A stretch of 64,000 nt of DNA from Methyloligella sp. GTDB lineage: Bacteria > Pseudomonadota > Alphaproteobacteria > Rhizobiales > HXMU1428-3. The notes beneath the pieces are model-generated. The model had not been told where the DNA came from and ran no database searches. It worked only from the letters and a program-made list of their open reading frames with translations. How positions within the stretch are numbered: the first letter of the stretch is position 1; each line of letters starts with the position of its first letter. Location: positions 1-64,000 of the forward strand of contig BQJJ01000006.1 in the NCBI GenBank assembly GCA_021604645.1, in the 5' to 3' direction. The position numbers and the translations under genes are program-made. Positions 33,076 through 42,977 of the stretch are shown in pieces.

Positions 33076-33137
33076 ATGTTGGTAGGTAACAGCGACGGTT
33101 GCTTGTGGGCAACTGAAGGAGCACTAAGATAAAAAAG
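33076..33137 (+). repeat. Repeat family B (leader of ylxR)
   Basis: ATGTTGGTAGGTAACA hairpin followed by GCGACGGTTGC, TTGTGG, GCAACT, GAAGGAGCACTAAG and an A tract. This is the same two-part unit as at 22789 before phoH. It ends in AAAAAAGGAG, the probable ylxR ribosome-binding site. Confidence 0.7.
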
Positions 33138-33182
33138 GAGACTAAAGGGCCTGAACGGCGATGTGCAGTATCAAACAAAGTT

Positions 33183-33746
33183 ATGCAAAAGAACGAATTG
33201 CTTCGATTTGTACTGTCGCCAGAAAATGTCGTAACGCCAGATTTAAAGGCGAATTTACCAGGACGCGGCGTTTGGATAACAGCCAAGCGCAGTTCAATAA
33301 AAGAAGCGATGAAGCGTAAAGCATTTCATCGAGGCTTTGCAAAAGACATTTCAATAGGCTCTGAAATCGATCAACAGGTAGAGGATTTGTTGGAAAAAGC
33401 CGCAATGGGGCGGCTAAAGCTAGCAAATAAATCGGGTCTGGCCATATATGGGTTTACAAAACTCATGGCAGCCATCGAAAAAGAGAGTATAATAGCCTTA
33501 TTTCATGCAAGTGAAGCAAGTGTAGATACTGCAGAGAAGTTGGATTATAAATTTCGAACAAAATCGGAACAAAGTGGCATTTTAGAACAAGGTGGCCTCA
33601 AAAATCCATGTTACTGCTTCAAAACTGAAGAATTGAGTTTGGCTTTTGGCCAAGCTAATGTCATACATGCAGGATTAAAAGCTGGCGGAGCTTCAATGGC
33701 AATGGTTGAAGCAACGCAAAAGTTAATCACTTATAAGAACAGCTGA
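33183..33746 (+). CDS. ylxR: YlxR-family RNA-binding protein (DUF448) with L7Ae-like half
   Basis: The 187-residue open frame has the YlxR core, NELLRFVLSPENVVTPDLKA and PGRGVWITAKRSSIKEA. After about residue 75 follows an L7Ae/ribosomal-protein-like half with ALANKSGLAIYGFTKLMAAI-type content. It lies between nusA and infB, as usual. An oddity concerns the start: the conserved N-terminus GPERRCAVSNKV is encoded upstream in the same frame (33147-33182), yet no ATG, GTG or TTG lies between the in-frame stop at 33114 and the ATG at 33183. A GGAG at 33137 is well placed for a start near 33147. So either a non-standard start is used or the protein is N-terminally truncated. Confidence 0.75.
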   Translation: MQKNELLRFVLSPENVVTPDLKANLPGRGVWITAKRSSIKEAMKRKAFHRGFAKDISIGSEIDQQVEDLLEKAAMGRLKLANKSGLAIYGFTKLMAAIEKESIIALFHASEASVDTAEKLDYKFRTKSEQSGILEQGGLKNPCYCFKTEELSLAFGQANVIHAGLKAGGASMAMVEATQKLITYKNS

Positions 33747-33988
33747 GATAGAATAAACGGCTAACTTAATTTTGATAAAAGTTAAGAGAGCTTTAGGCAA
33801 AGAATTTAAAATAAAAGATTATATAAAGATCGAGAGAAAGTCTTTCATTTAGAACCATCTCTCAAATAAGTTAAGAGCAAAAGCCATTTAGATAAGTGCT
33901 GATCAAAGACATAAATGTCCAAAATGGCAGTGGGTCGAAAAGAAAAGAAACGGAATCTGTGAGCACAGATTCAGGAAATTTGGAATCT

Positions 33989-36661
33989 ATGAGCGAAACA
34001 AAAGAAACTGGCAACAAATCTTCAGAGCAATCTGGCCGCGGTACCTTAAAGTTAAAGCGGACAGTTGATGCCGGTCACGTTCGACAAAATGTAAGTGGTG
34101 GACGGTCGAAATCTGTCGTTGTTGAAAAAAAGAAAAAACGGACGTTAACCAAGCCTGGTACACCAGCCGAAACACCTGCAAGCAAAAAAGCTGAGGGCGC
34201 AACAAAAGAGACAAATAAAACCTCTCAAGCGACCAACAAAAGCCCTGCGAGACAAGGTGCTAATACTGGTGGTCGTTCATCAGGAAAAAGATCTGGTGGG
34301 CAAAACAAAACAGCACAAGGCGGTCTCTCTAATCATGAGCAAGCGGCACGTCTAAGAGTTCTAGAAGAAGCCAAAGGGCGCCGCGAAGAAGAAGATCGCA
34401 TTGCAAAAGAGCAAGCTGATCGCCGCGAACAAGAATCCATCAAGGCTAAAAAAGAACTTGAAGAGAAACGCAAAGCTGAAGAAGAAGCGTTAAAAGCGAA
34501 AGAAGCCCAAAAAGAAGCTGAAAAACAGGCTGCTGATAAACCAAAAACGGCAGGTAAAAAGCCGTCTAAAGCCCATCCAGCAAAATCGAATACTGGAAAA
34601 GCTGAGCCTAAAATTATCAATCCATTAGATTTGGAAGCCGCGAACGCTAAAGCTGAAGCTTCTGGCGCCAAGCGGGTAATCAAACCACGTGAGATTACGC
34701 CGGTATCTGTGTCTGATGAAGCTAAGAAAAGACAAAATAAAACAGAACGCAATCGTCGTGGTGAAGGCCGTGTTAAAGGTCGTTTGACCATCGGTAATGC
34801 TCTGAATGAAAATCAACGGGAACGCTCACTTGCATCATTAAAACGCAAGCGTGAACGTGAGAAAAACAAAGCAGCGCCGCAAACTCCACGTGAAAAAATT
34901 GTACGTGAAGTAACAATTCCAGAAACAGTAACCATCCAGGAATTGGCGAACCGTATGACAGAGCGCGGCGTTGATGTGATCAAATTTATGATGCAACAAG
35001 GCCAAATGCACAAAATCAACGATTTAATCGATGGCGACACAGCCGAGTTGATTGTGCAGGAATTTGGTCATACGCCAAGAAGGGTTTCTGAAGCTGATGT
35101 TGAAGAAGGCCTTTACACAACTGAAATAGAAGATGACGAAAACCAGGAGCCAAGAGCCCCTGTAGTCACAATCATGGGCCACGTTGATCATGGTAAAACT
35201 TCACTTCTTGATGCATTGCGTAAAGCAAATGTGGTCTCAGGTGAAGCTGGTGGCATCACACAGCATATCGGTGCCTATCAAGTTGAAACCGAAGATCACC
35301 GGAAGGTGACTTTCATTGATACACCTGGTCACGAAGCCTTTACAGCAATGCGTGAGCGCGGCGCTAAAGTAACCGATTTGGTTATCTTGGTGGTGGCTGC
35401 TGATGACGGTGTGAAACAACAAACCATTGAAGCAATTAATCACGCAAAAGCAGCTGAAGTACCGATAATTGTTGCAATCAATAAGATGGATAAGCCTGAC
35501 GCTAATCCGCAACGTGTAAGAACAGATCTTCTACAACATGAAGTGATTGTTGAAAGCATGAGCGGTGAAACACTTGAGGTTGAAGTTTCAGCCAAAACAG
35601 GTGATGGCCTCAACACTTTGCTTGAAGCCATTCAAATGCAAGCTGAAATTCTGGAACTAAAAGCCAACCCGGATCGTAGAGCTGAAGGCATTGTGATTGA
35701 AGCGCAACTAGAACGTGGCCGTGGCCCTGTGGGTACAATGCTTGTTCAAAAAGGCACAATCAAAATTGGTCAAATCATCGTAGCAGGTCGTGCCTGGGGT
35801 AAAGTGCGCGCACTTATTAATGATCATGGTGAAAACGTTGTTGAAGCGGGTCCATCAGTACCGGTTGAGGTTCTTGGTTTTAACACAGCACCTGAAGCAG
35901 GTGATCAATTCGGTATCGTTGAAAACGAAGCAAGAGCCCGTGAAATCACTGAATACCGTATTAAGAAACGCCGCGACATTCGAGCTGCTGGCGCTGGGTC
36001 TGTTCGCACATTAGAGCAAATGATGAACCAGTTGCATGAAGCTGATGTTAAAGAAATTCCAGTGGTTATCAAAGGTGACGTACAAGGCTCCGTTGAGGCC
36101 ATTGTGGCAGCTCTTGATAAATTGGGAACTGACGAAGTGGTTGCACGTGTGATCCACAGTGGCGTTGGTGGTATTACAGAATCTGATATCTCACTTGCGA
36201 ATGCAAGTGATGCGATTATCTTCGGCTTTAATGTTAGAGCTAATATACAAGCCAGGGCTACAGCTCAGCAACATGGATTAGAAATCAGATATTACTCAGT
36301 GATTTATGATTTGGTTGACGAAGTCAAAGACGCCATGTCTGGACTGTTAGATCCAACGATCAAAGAACACTTCATTGGTAATGCTGAAATTCTTGATGTT
36401 TTCCATATCTCTAAAGTCGGTAAAGTGGCTGGTTGTCGTGTCACAGAAGGCAAGATGGAACGCGGAGCTGGTGTACGCCTTATCCGTGAAAATGTTGTTA
36501 TTCATGAAGGCAAACTCAGCACGCTGAAACGCTTTAAAGATGAAGTCAATGAAGTGCCAACAGGCCAGGAATGTGGTACTGCCTTTGAAAATTATCAGGA
36601 TCTGAAAAAAGGCGATATCATCGAAGCATTCCGCATTGAGAAAATCGAACGGACGCTTTAA
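33989..36661 (+). CDS. infB: Translation initiation factor IF-2
   Basis: IF-2 brings initiator tRNA to the 30S subunit in a GTP-dependent way. ATG 33989 gives 890 residues and the rhizobial start [10 protein letters not shown], with [20 protein letters not shown] next; the frame is open back to GTG 33896, which would add 31 untypical residues. The N-terminal third is a Lys/Glu/Ala-rich extended region. The GTPase domain has G1 [15 protein letters not shown]3 DTPGHEAF and G4 NKMD. C-terminal domains follow, ending in [20 protein letters not shown]. It is 12 nt from rbfA. Confidence 0.95.
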   Translation: MSETKETGNKSSEQSGRGTLKLKRTVDAGHVRQNVSGGRSKSVVVEKKKKRTLTKPGTPAETPASKKAEGATKETNKTSQATNKSPARQGANTGGRSSGKRSGGQNKTAQGGLSNHEQAARLRVLEEAKGRREEEDRIAKEQADRREQESIKAKKELEEKRKAEEEALKAKEAQKEAEKQAADKPKTAGKKPSKAHPAKSNTGKAEPKIINPLDLEAANAKAEASGAKRVIKPREITPVSVSDEAKKRQNKTERNRRGEGRVKGRLTIGNALNENQRERSLASLKRKREREKNKAAPQTPREKIVREVTIPETVTIQELANRMTERGVDVIKFMMQQGQMHKINDLIDGDTAELIVQEFGHTPRRVSEADVEEGLYTTEIEDDENQEPRAPVVTIMGHVDHGKTSLLDALRKANVVSGEAGGITQHIGAYQVETEDHRKVTFIDTPGHEAFTAMRERGAKVTDLVILVVAADDGVKQQTIEAINHAKAAEVPIIVAINKMDKPDANPQRVRTDLLQHEVIVESMSGETLEVEVSAKTGDGLNTLLEAIQMQAEILELKANPDRRAEGIVIEAQLERGRGPVGTMLVQKGTIKIGQIIVAGRAWGKVRALINDHGENVVEAGPSVPVEVLGFNTAPEAGDQFGIVENEARAREITEYRIKKRRDIRAAGAGSVRTLEQMMNQLHEADVKEIPVVIKGDVQGSVEAIVAALDKLGTDEVVARVIHSGVGGITESDISLANASDAIIFGFNVRANIQARATAQQHGLEIRYYSVIYDLVDEVKDAMSGLLDPTIKEHFIGNAEILDVFHISKVGKVAGCRVTEGKMERGAGVRLIRENVVIHEGKLSTLKRFKDEVNEVPTGQECGTAFENYQDLKKGDIIEAFRIEKIERTL

Positions 36662-36672
36662 GGCTGCGACGA

Positions 36673-37128
36673 ATGGGATCATCAAAACCTTCGGGTAACA
36701 GTGAGAGACGGGCCAAAAAAGGACCGAGCCAACGCCAGTTGCGCGTGGCTGAAAACTTACGTCATGAATTATCTCAAATCTTCACGCGGATTGATATCCG
36801 CGATGAAGATTTGTTAGATGTGATCATCACAGTTTCAGAAATCCGCACAAGCCCAGATATGCGCCAGGCAACGGTTTATGTCATGCCTCTTGGGGGTAAG
36901 AATAAAGATATCGTTGTTGAGGCACTTAGTCGGCATCGTAAATTCTTACGCGGTGAATTATCAAGAAAAGTGACGCTTAAATATATGCCAGAGCTGCACT
37001 TCCGCTTGGATGAAACATTTGATGAATCAGGCCGTATCTCTGATGTTTTAAATTCCAAAAAAGTCGCACAAGATCTTGGCGATAAACCTGCAGACCAAAC
37101 GGAAGCTGACACGTCAATCGATGAATAA
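36673..37128 (+). CDS. rbfA: Ribosome-binding factor A
   Basis: RbfA helps mature the 16S rRNA 5' end and the 30S subunit. The 151-residue protein has the KH-like core: RQLRVAENLRHELSQIFTR, VSEIRTSPDMRQATVYVMPL, then LRGELSRKVTLKYMPELHFR and the closing FRLDETFDESGRISDVL. Start ATG 36673. It directly follows infB and precedes truB, though two A repeats and a nested B element now separate it from truB by 365 nt. Confidence 0.93.
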   Translation: MGSSKPSGNSERRAKKGPSQRQLRVAENLRHELSQIFTRIDIRDEDLLDVIITVSEIRTSPDMRQATVYVMPLGGKNKDIVVEALSRHRKFLRGELSRKVTLKYMPELHFRLDETFDESGRISDVLNSKKVAQDLGDKPADQTEADTSIDE

Positions 37129-37195
37129 CGCGGTTGTTTCCGTGCCGGTTGCTAGTGGGCAACTGAAGGCACATTAAAAAAGAGCAACTGAAGTA
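37129..37195 (+). repeat. Repeat family B, nested pair after rbfA
   Basis: The outer copy starts CGCGGTTGTTTC (37129) and resumes GAGCAACTGAAG (37182). The inner copy fills its loop (37141-37181): outer stem GTGCC/GGCAC, inner GGTTGC/GCAACT, tail ATTAAAAAA. Confidence 0.75.
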
Positions 37196-37241
37196 CAGAA
37201 ATAACAATCTGAAGATCATATATTTTAAATAGCGATACGAT

Positions 37242-37348
37242 GAAGGAGGGACACCACTTCGGTGTCAGGACATGGCGCCAAGTGCGCCCGGTGCAAGCAC
37301 CGCCCCTCGGAGGCCCAAGCGCGATTAAGCGCTTGGAATAGCCGTGAG
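37242..37348 (+). repeat. Repeat family A, copy A9
   Basis: Stem 1 is GACACC/GGTGTC. From GACATGGCGCC to the terminal GTGAG (about 90 nt) it is identical to A10, which follows directly. Stem 3 is GGTGC/GCACC; stem 4 CCAAGCGC/GCGCTTGG enclosed by GGC/GCC. Confidence 0.85.
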
Positions 37349-37371
37349 AGAAAACTAGAAAATAGCAATTC

Positions 37372-37485
37372 CGATGGAGGAGCTCAGCCTTTTTTCAGGC
37401 TGAGGGACATGGCGCCAAGTGCGCCCGGTGCAAGCACCGCCCCTCGGAGGCCCAAGCGCGATTAAGCGCTTGGAATAGCCGTGAG
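37372..37485 (+). repeat. Repeat family A, copy A10 (leader of truB)
   Basis: Stem 1 CTCAGCCT/AGGCTGAG differs from A9, but the remaining 90 nt are identical. It ends in GTGAG, 8 nt before the truB ATG, and the purine-rich GTGAGAGAAAAGA is the only ribosome-binding-type sequence there. Confidence 0.88.
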
Positions 37486-37493
37486 AGAAAAGA

Positions 37494-38417
37494 ATGGCAC
37501 GTAAGCGTGGAGACCGCATAAATGGTTGGCTGGTCTTAGACAAACCCCTAGAACTAACATCTACGAGAGCCGTTGGAATTGTCAGACGCATTTTTAATGC
37601 GCAAAAGGCAGGCCATGCTGGCACATTAGACCCACTAGCAACAGGCATTTTGCCCATCGCTTTAGGTGAAGCTACAAAAACGGTTTCTAATGTGATGGAA
37701 GGCGGCAAGATATATGAGTTCACTGTGAAGTGGGGGGCAGAGACCACCACAGATGACCTTGAAGGTGATGTAACGTCCACCAGCCTTAAGCGCCCAACTG
37801 AAGAGGAGGTTGCAGAGCTGTTACCGATATTCATTGGAAACATCCTGCAAACACCACCATCTTTCTCAGCCATTAAAATTAATGGACAACGAGCCTATGA
37901 TTTGGCCCGCAGCGGTGAAAAGGTCGAGATAAAGGCCCGAGAAGTCAATATTTACGATCTTTCCATCAAGAATTTCATTGAAGACGAAGAAATGACATTC
38001 ATCGCAGAATGCGGAAAAGGCACCTATATTCGCTCATTAGCACGTGATATTGGCAGAGAATTAGGCTGTTTAGGTCATGTATCAAGGTTAAGGCGACTAA
38101 AGAGTGGCCCATTTACCGAAAATATGTCGATTTCACTGGAAAAATTAGAAGAGTTAAGTCATAGTGCAGCCGCTCGTGACGTATTGTTAGATCAATTATG
38201 TCCCATTGAGACCGCGCTGGACGACATCCCGGCGTTGGCCATAAATGAGGATGACGCGGCAAGAGTAAGATTAGGGCAAGCCGTTCTGTTAAAGGGACGC
38301 GATGCACCGATCATTAAGGGGCCAGCATATGCAATGTCCGGATCAGATATCGTAGCTTTAGGTGTAGTCTCACAGGGTGAGTTTAAACCAGCACGCGTTA
38401 TTGTTCTCGGCGAATAG
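37494..38417 (+). CDS. truB: tRNA pseudouridine-55 synthase (TruB)
   Basis: TruB converts U55 of tRNAs to pseudouridine. The 307-residue protein starts with [20 protein letters not shown], then [19 protein letters not shown] with the catalytic Asp (about D46). [17 protein letters not shown] and [15 protein letters not shown] are the other family segments, and a small C-terminal domain follows. Start ATG 37494, right after repeat A10. It is 37 nt upstream of rpsO, the usual partner. Confidence 0.95.
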   Translation: MARKRGDRINGWLVLDKPLELTSTRAVGIVRRIFNAQKAGHAGTLDPLATGILPIALGEATKTVSNVMEGGKIYEFTVKWGAETTTDDLEGDVTSTSLKRPTEEEVAELLPIFIGNILQTPPSFSAIKINGQRAYDLARSGEKVEIKAREVNIYDLSIKNFIEDEEMTFIAECGKGTYIRSLARDIGRELGCLGHVSRLRRLKSGPFTENMSISLEKLEELSHSAAARDVLLDQLCPIETALDDIPALAINEDDAARVRLGQAVLLKGRDAPIIKGPAYAMSGSDIVALGVVSQGEFKPARVIVLGE

Positions 38418-38454
38418 CCCCATTTATTTTAAAATATTTTTTAAGGAGAACACG

Positions 38455-38724
38455 ATGTCGATTAGTCCTGCTCGTAAGCAAGAATTGATCAAAGAATACG
38501 CAGTAAAACCTGATGATACAGGATCACCAGAAGTGCAAGTTGCAATTCTGACAGAGCGTATCACAAACCTAACGGATCACTTCCAAGATCACAAAAAAGA
38601 CAACCACTCACGCAGAGGCCTACTGAAAATGGTAAGTCAACGTCGTCGTTTGCTTGACTATGTGAAAGGCAAAAGTGATGAGCGGTATCAGGATTTAATT
38701 AAGCGCCTCGGTATTCGCCGCTAA
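38455..38724 (+). CDS. rpsO: 30S ribosomal protein S15
   Basis: The 89-residue protein is a primary binder of 16S rRNA. ATG 38455 is preceded by AAGGAG. The family signature is complete: [35 protein letters not shown] and [13 protein letters not shown] at the end. An upstream extension of the frame exists but is not part of S15. A terminator follows 37 nt after the stop, so pnp is probably expressed at least partly from its own promoter. Confidence 0.97.
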   Translation: MSISPARKQELIKEYAVKPDDTGSPEVQVAILTERITNLTDHFQDHKKDNHSRRGLLKMVSQRRRLLDYVKGKSDERYQDLIKRLGIRR

Positions 38725-38760
38725 TTAGCTTTGCTTTTAGTGGATATGATTTTAGATAGT

Positions 38761-38797
38761 GGGCATGCTTAAAACTAAGCTTGCCCCTTTCTTTTTT
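38761..38797 (+). terminator. Terminator after rpsO
   Basis: GGGCA.GCTT and AAGC.TGCCC arms are followed by TTTCTTTTTT. This separates rpsO from pnp. Confidence 0.8.
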
Positions 38798-38937
38798 ATA
38801 AGCGCCTTTATCTTGAATTTTCTGACATTTTTCAATGCTAGGAAATATCAAAAAATAAGGCAGAAAACTTTGAAAAGAGCGGATGCACTTTTCATGAAAT
38901 TTGTTTGAATTTATTACTCTTTGAGTTGCAAAAGGTG
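38798..38937. other. rpsO-pnp intergenic stretch
   Basis: AT-rich, no gene. A promoter for pnp is expected here or within the following B repeats, but no clear -35/-10 pair was singled out. Confidence 0.35.
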
Positions 38938-38980
38938 AACCGCGACGGTTGCTTAGTGGGCAACTGAAGGAGCATTAAAA
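38938..38980 (+). repeat. Repeat family B before pnp
   Basis: CGCGACGGTTGC, TTAGTGG, GCAACT, GAAGGAGCATT and an A tail. Very close to the units at 10131, 22801 and 33091. Confidence 0.75.
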
Positions 38981-38981
38981 A

Positions 38982-39056
38982 GTGAGGATGCTTAGGGCCG
39001 GTTTCTAGTGGGAAACCTGAATGCCCATCAAAAAAGGCATCTGAAGCACAAAAAAG
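38982..39056 (+). repeat. Repeat family B, clear nested pair before pnp
   Basis: The outer copy is GTGAGGATGCTTA (38982-38994), resuming GGCATCTGAAGCACAAAAAAG (39036-39056). Its own arms GTG/CAC and GGATGC/GCATCT pair. The inner copy (38995-39035) has its own complete structure: GGGC/GCCC outer, GGTTTC/GAAACC inner, tail ATCAAAAAA. The inner copy sits exactly in the apical loop of the outer. Confidence 0.85.
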
Positions 39057-39136
39057 TCCTCAGAGTGAGGCAGCACTAAATGGATGGGCCATTTAGTAAC
39101 TGAACAAGGCGTTAAGGTTCCAATGAGGGAACTAAT

Positions 39137-41293
39137 ATGGCTGTTCAGAAACGTATGAAGAGAAAATATATGTTCGATATACATAAAGAAGAAATAGAAT
39201 GGGGTGGTCGTACCCTAAAACTAGAAACTGGCAGAATAGCTCGCCAAGCGCACGGTTCCGTCCTGGCTCAATATGGAGAGACTTCAGTCCTCGCAACTGT
39301 TGTTGCAGCTAAATCAGCCAAGCCTGGTATTGATTTCTTCCCACTGACCGTAAACTATCAAGAAAAAGCTTATGCAGCCGGTAAAATTCCTGGCGGTTAT
39401 TTCAAGCGTGAAGCACGCCCAAGTGAAAAAGAAACACTTGTATCAAGATTAATCGATCGTCCAATCCGTCCGTTATTCGTTGATGGATTTAAAAATGAAA
39501 CACAAGTGATCATCACCGTATTATCTCATGATATGGAAAATGATCCAGACGTCCTAGCAATGGTTGCAGCATCTGCTGCATTGACCATCTCTGGCGTGCC
39601 ATTTATGGGGCCAATTGGTGGCTCACGTGTTGGCTACATTGATGGCGAATATGTCCTCAACCCAACAATTGATCAAATGGAAGAAACAACTCTAGATCTT
39701 GTTGTTGCTGGTACATCAGACGCGGTTCTAATGGTTGAATCAGAAGCTCAAGAATTACCTGAAGATGTCATGCTTGCAGCTGTAAACTTTGGTCATGATG
39801 CATGCGCACCAGTGATTGATGCGATCATCAACCTGGCAGAAAAAGCAGCAAAAGATCCTTGGGATCTGGTTGAGATTGATAAGTCAAAATACCAAGCTGA
39901 TGTTGAACGCATTGCTAAAGATGGTTTGATTGCAGCTTATAAATTGGCTGATAAAGGCCAGCGCCAAACAGCAATTGCTGAAATTAAATCTCAAGTGATG
40001 ACAGAATTGATGCCTTCAGAAGATGACGGCTCTGAAGCTGTTCTTCTAGGCGGAATTTTCAAATCTCTTGAAGGTTCTATTGTTCGCGGTTCTATCTTAG
40101 AAACAGGCATTCGTATTGACGGCCGTGATACAAAAACAGTTCGTCCAATTTTAAGTGAAGTTGGCGTGCTACCAAGAACACACGGTTCTGCTTTGTTCAC
40201 ACGCGGTGAAACACAAGCCATTGTCGTGGCAACACTCGGCACAGGCGAAGATGAGCAATTTGTTGATCGCCTGGAAGGCACTTATAAAGAGCGCTTCTTG
40301 TTGCACTATAACTTCCCTCCATATTCAGTTGGTGAAGTTGGTCGCTCAGGTTTCACTAGTCGCCGTGAAATTGGCCACGGTAAACTGGCTTGGCGTGCAA
40401 TTCACCCAATGTTGCCTTCAAAAGAAGAGTTCCCATACACACTACGCGTTGTATCAGAAATCACTGAATCAAACGGTTCATCTTCAATGGCAACTGTTTG
40501 TGGTACATCTCTGTCTCTAATGGACGCTGGCGTTCCATTGAAAAAGCCAGTTGCAGGTATCGCAATGGGCTTGATCAAAGAAGGTGATGACTTTGCAGTT
40601 CTCTCTGACATTCTTGGTGATGAAGATCACCTTGGTGACATGGACTTTAAAGTGGCTGGTACAAAAGACGGTATCACAAGCCTGCAAATGGATATTAAAA
40701 TCACAGGCATCACTAGAGAAATTATGGAAGTCGCATTGAACCAAGCGCAAGGCGGACGCCTTCACATTCTTGGTGAAATGAACAAAGCTCTTGATAGCTC
40801 ACGTGAAGAAGTAGGCGAGCACGCACCACGCATCGAGACCATTACGATCCCAACGGATAAAATCCGCGAAGTAATCGGCCAAGGTGGCAGCGTGATCCGC
40901 TCAATCGTTGAAGAATCTGGCGCTAAAGTTGACATCAATGATGAAGGTATCATCAAGGTGGCGGCCGCAAATTCAGACAGCATCAACAAAGCTCTAACAA
41001 TGATCAAGAGCATCACAGACGAGCCAGAAGAAGGCGCAATCTATAAAGGTAAAGTCGTCAAGATTGTTGACTTCGGTGCTTTTGTGAACTTCTTTGGCGC
41101 GAAAGATGGCCTTGTGCATATCTCGCAACTGACAAATGAGTTCCGCCCGAAAACAGTGGGTGATGTTGTGAAAGAAGGCCAAGAGATTTTTGTGAAGCTG
41201 GTAGGCTTTGATGATCGCGGCAAAGTTCGCCTTTCTATGAAAGTTGTCGACCAGGAAACTGGCGAAGAAATCGTTGAAGATAAAGACGACTAA
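39137..41293 (+). CDS. pnp: Polyribonucleotide nucleotidyltransferase (PNPase)
   Basis: A phosphorolytic 3'-5' exoribonuclease of the degradosome. The 718-residue protein has two RNase PH domains; the second has [15 protein letters not shown] and [17 protein letters not shown] with MDFKVAGT. Then come a KH domain ([20 protein letters not shown]) and an S1 domain ([16 protein letters not shown]...DGLVHISQL). Start ATG 39137 is behind GAGGGAA; the usual N-terminus [11 protein letters not shown] begins at ATG 39170, so the first 11 residues may be extra. A terminator follows directly. Confidence 0.95.
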   Translation: MAVQKRMKRKYMFDIHKEEIEWGGRTLKLETGRIARQAHGSVLAQYGETSVLATVVAAKSAKPGIDFFPLTVNYQEKAYAAGKIPGGYFKREARPSEKETLVSRLIDRPIRPLFVDGFKNETQVIITVLSHDMENDPDVLAMVAASAALTISGVPFMGPIGGSRVGYIDGEYVLNPTIDQMEETTLDLVVAGTSDAVLMVESEAQELPEDVMLAAVNFGHDACAPVIDAIINLAEKAAKDPWDLVEIDKSKYQADVERIAKDGLIAAYKLADKGQRQTAIAEIKSQVMTELMPSEDDGSEAVLLGGIFKSLEGSIVRGSILETGIRIDGRDTKTVRPILSEVGVLPRTHGSALFTRGETQAIVVATLGTGEDEQFVDRLEGTYKERFLLHYNFPPYSVGEVGRSGFTSRREIGHGKLAWRAIHPMLPSKEEFPYTLRVVSEITESNGSSSMATVCGTSLSLMDAGVPLKKPVAGIAMGLIKEGDDFAVLSDILGDEDHLGDMDFKVAGTKDGITSLQMDIKITGITREIMEVALNQAQGGRLHILGEMNKALDSSREEVGEHAPRIETITIPTDKIREVIGQGGSVIRSIVEESGAKVDINDEGIIKVAAANSDSINKALTMIKSITDEPEEGAIYKGKVVKIVDFGAFVNFFGAKDGLVHISQLTNEFRPKTVGDVVKEGQEIFVKLVGFDDRGKVRLSMKVVDQETGEEIVEDKDD

Positions 41294-41317
41294 ACAACAG
41301 TTGAACTAACATGAATA

Positions 41318-41353
41318 AAGGCCCTGCAAATTTAATTTACAGGGCCTTTTTCT
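41318..41353 (+). terminator. Terminator of pnp
   Basis: AAGGCCCTG and CAGGGCCTT arms around a 13-nt AT-rich loop, followed by TTTTTC. It could also stop the opposite-strand oxidoreductase transcript. Confidence 0.88.
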
Positions 41354-41373
41354 TATTTGTGATAAGGACTAAT

Positions 41374-42453
41374 TTAAAGAGAAACACCATTAGCAAAATA
41401 ATTTGGCTCAAAAGGTTTCGTGGATTCTCCTGCGGCAATCTTCCGGGGCCAATCTGGGTTAGCAAGAGCTCCTTTCCCAAGAGAGATGAGATCACCATGG
41501 CCATCATTTAAAATTCGAGTGGCTTCAGATCTGGTCTCTAGCCCGCCATTAGCGATGATAGGCAACTGAGTGAGAGAAGATGCTAATTTAGGCAGGCTTT
41601 CTCCTGACCTAGTCAAGCATCCATGATCAAAGCCCAAACCTTCACTAGCAAAATGAATATAATCCACTCCAGCTTGTTGGATGGCTTTAAAAATAACGTC
41701 TCCATCATCAATACCGCCAGGCCATAAATAATCAAAATCGTTTACCTTGCCCTGAGATAATCGAACACCAACAATAAAATCTTTAGAAACTTTACGCTTA
41801 ATATCGTGAATAATTTCAGAGCCTAAACGAACTCGATTAAGAAGACTGCCCCCATAACAATCTTCTCGTCTATTGGTATAATCGGTTAAAAATTGATCAA
41901 GAAGATAACCATTAGCAGCATGCACCTCCACACCATCAAAGCCGATTAGTTCGGCTCGTTTAGCCGTTTCAACAAAGCCTAGCTTAACATCTTCAATTTC
42001 ATTTAAATTCATGGCATGGGGTTGAGGAAAAATACCTTGTTTCTCACTATAGCCAGAAAGCATGCTCCGAAGAGGTTGAACATCTGAGGCACTACGTGTA
42101 TCCGTTAAATGCTGAGTAAGGGAACCTGCATGCATCAGCTGAAGAATGATAGAACTACCAGATTGTTTAACGCTCGAGACAAGTGGGCGCCATCCTTCAA
42201 TTTGTAACTCGTTTGTTAAGCCAGGTTGGTTGGGATAAGCCTGAGAATATATTTGGTCCGTATAAGTGCCTTCAGTGATAATGAGGGAAAAACCACCCTC
42301 AGCGAACCTGTTATAATACTCAATCATGGATTTGGTAGGTATTCCATCTCCCTTGGTACTCACACGGCTCATTGGCGCAACAACCGCTCTGTTTTTAAGA
42401 GGTAAATGCTTGAGTTGAAACGGTGATAATATCTTGTTTGATGTTTCTAACAT
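41374..42453 (-). CDS. NADH:flavin oxidoreductase (old yellow enzyme family)
   Basis: An FMN-dependent ene-reductase-type enzyme. I chose ATG 42453, preceded by GGAG (5 nt), giving 359 residues that begin just before FQLKHLPLKNRAVVAPMSR, the FMN-binding start of the barrel. LQLMHAGSLTQ, GFDGVEVHAANGYLLDQFL and NRREDCYGGSLLNR are the family signatures, and PIIANGGLETRSEA leads to the phosphate-binding site. It lies head to head with an HxlR-type regulator, so it is probably induced by electrophiles such as quinones. The frame stays open upstream to 42591, but those residues are not family-like. Confidence 0.88.
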   Translation of the reverse strand: MLETSNKILSPFQLKHLPLKNRAVVAPMSRVSTKGDGIPTKSMIEYYNRFAEGGFSLIITEGTYTDQIYSQAYPNQPGLTNELQIEGWRPLVSSVKQSGSSIILQLMHAGSLTQHLTDTRSASDVQPLRSMLSGYSEKQGIFPQPHAMNLNEIEDVKLGFVETAKRAELIGFDGVEVHAANGYLLDQFLTDYTNRREDCYGGSLLNRVRLGSEIIHDIKRKVSKDFIVGVRLSQGKVNDFDYLWPGGIDDGDVIFKAIQQAGVDYIHFASEGLGFDHGCLTRSGESLPKLASSLTQLPIIANGGLETRSEATRILNDGHGDLISLGKGALANPDWPRKIAAGESTKPFEPNYFANGVSL

Positions 42454-42551
42454 TGGAGCTCCATTATTTTTAAAATGTTGCCCAATCATATTCAAAACAT
42501 AACAGATTGATAAGTATGCACATTTTTGTATTATATAAACAAAATTGATCC

Positions 42552-42568
42552 TATATCGATTTGATATA
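42552..42568. promoter_or_regulatory. Candidate HxlR operator
   Basis: An inverted repeat TATATC, 5 nt, GATATA lies 10 nt before the hxlR-type start codon in the divergent promoter region, where an autoregulatory HxlR dimer would bind. Confidence 0.4.
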
Positions 42569-42578
42569 AGTATTTGGT

Positions 42579-42953
42579 ATGGAAAATCCAAAAAATGAAA
42601 AAGTGATTATGACCAAAACAAAAACAATTAGAGATGATATCTGCCCAACAGAAACAGCCTTGAGTGTTATGGGAGGGAAGTGGAAAGGAATGATTTTGTT
42701 TTATCTGGCTGACGGAACAAAAAGATATAATGAACTAAAGCGTTTAATCCCTGACATCACTCAAAGAATGTTAACTAAACAATTACGCGACCTTGAAACA
42801 GATGGAATTATTCACCGCAAGGTTTATCCCGTCATCCCACCAAAGGTTGAGTATTCGCTAACAGACACAGGTAACAAATTAAAACCTATTATCAGTGCTT
42901 TGAGAGACTGGGGGGAGGATTACTTGAAGGAAAAAAATGAACTGTCAAAATGA
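42579..42953 (+). CDS. HxlR-family transcriptional regulator
   Basis: The 124-residue winged-helix protein carries the HxlR signature: [20 protein letters not shown] (Cys about 22), then [20 protein letters not shown] and [20 protein letters not shown] with the wing [10 protein letters not shown]. The N-terminal Cys is the redox-sensing position in YodB/HypR-type members; here it is the only Cys, so sensing could be by S-alkylation or an intersubunit disulfide. It is divergent from the old-yellow-enzyme gene, with 125 nt between, the usual regulator/target arrangement. Start ATG 42579. Convergent with murI. Confidence 0.88.
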   Translation: MENPKNEKVIMTKTKTIRDDICPTETALSVMGGKWKGMILFYLADGTKRYNELKRLIPDITQRMLTKQLRDLETDGIIHRKVYPVIPPKVEYSLTDTGNKLKPIISALRDWGEDYLKEKNELSK

Positions 42954-42977
42954 ATACAAGGCTAAATTATAAAAAAT

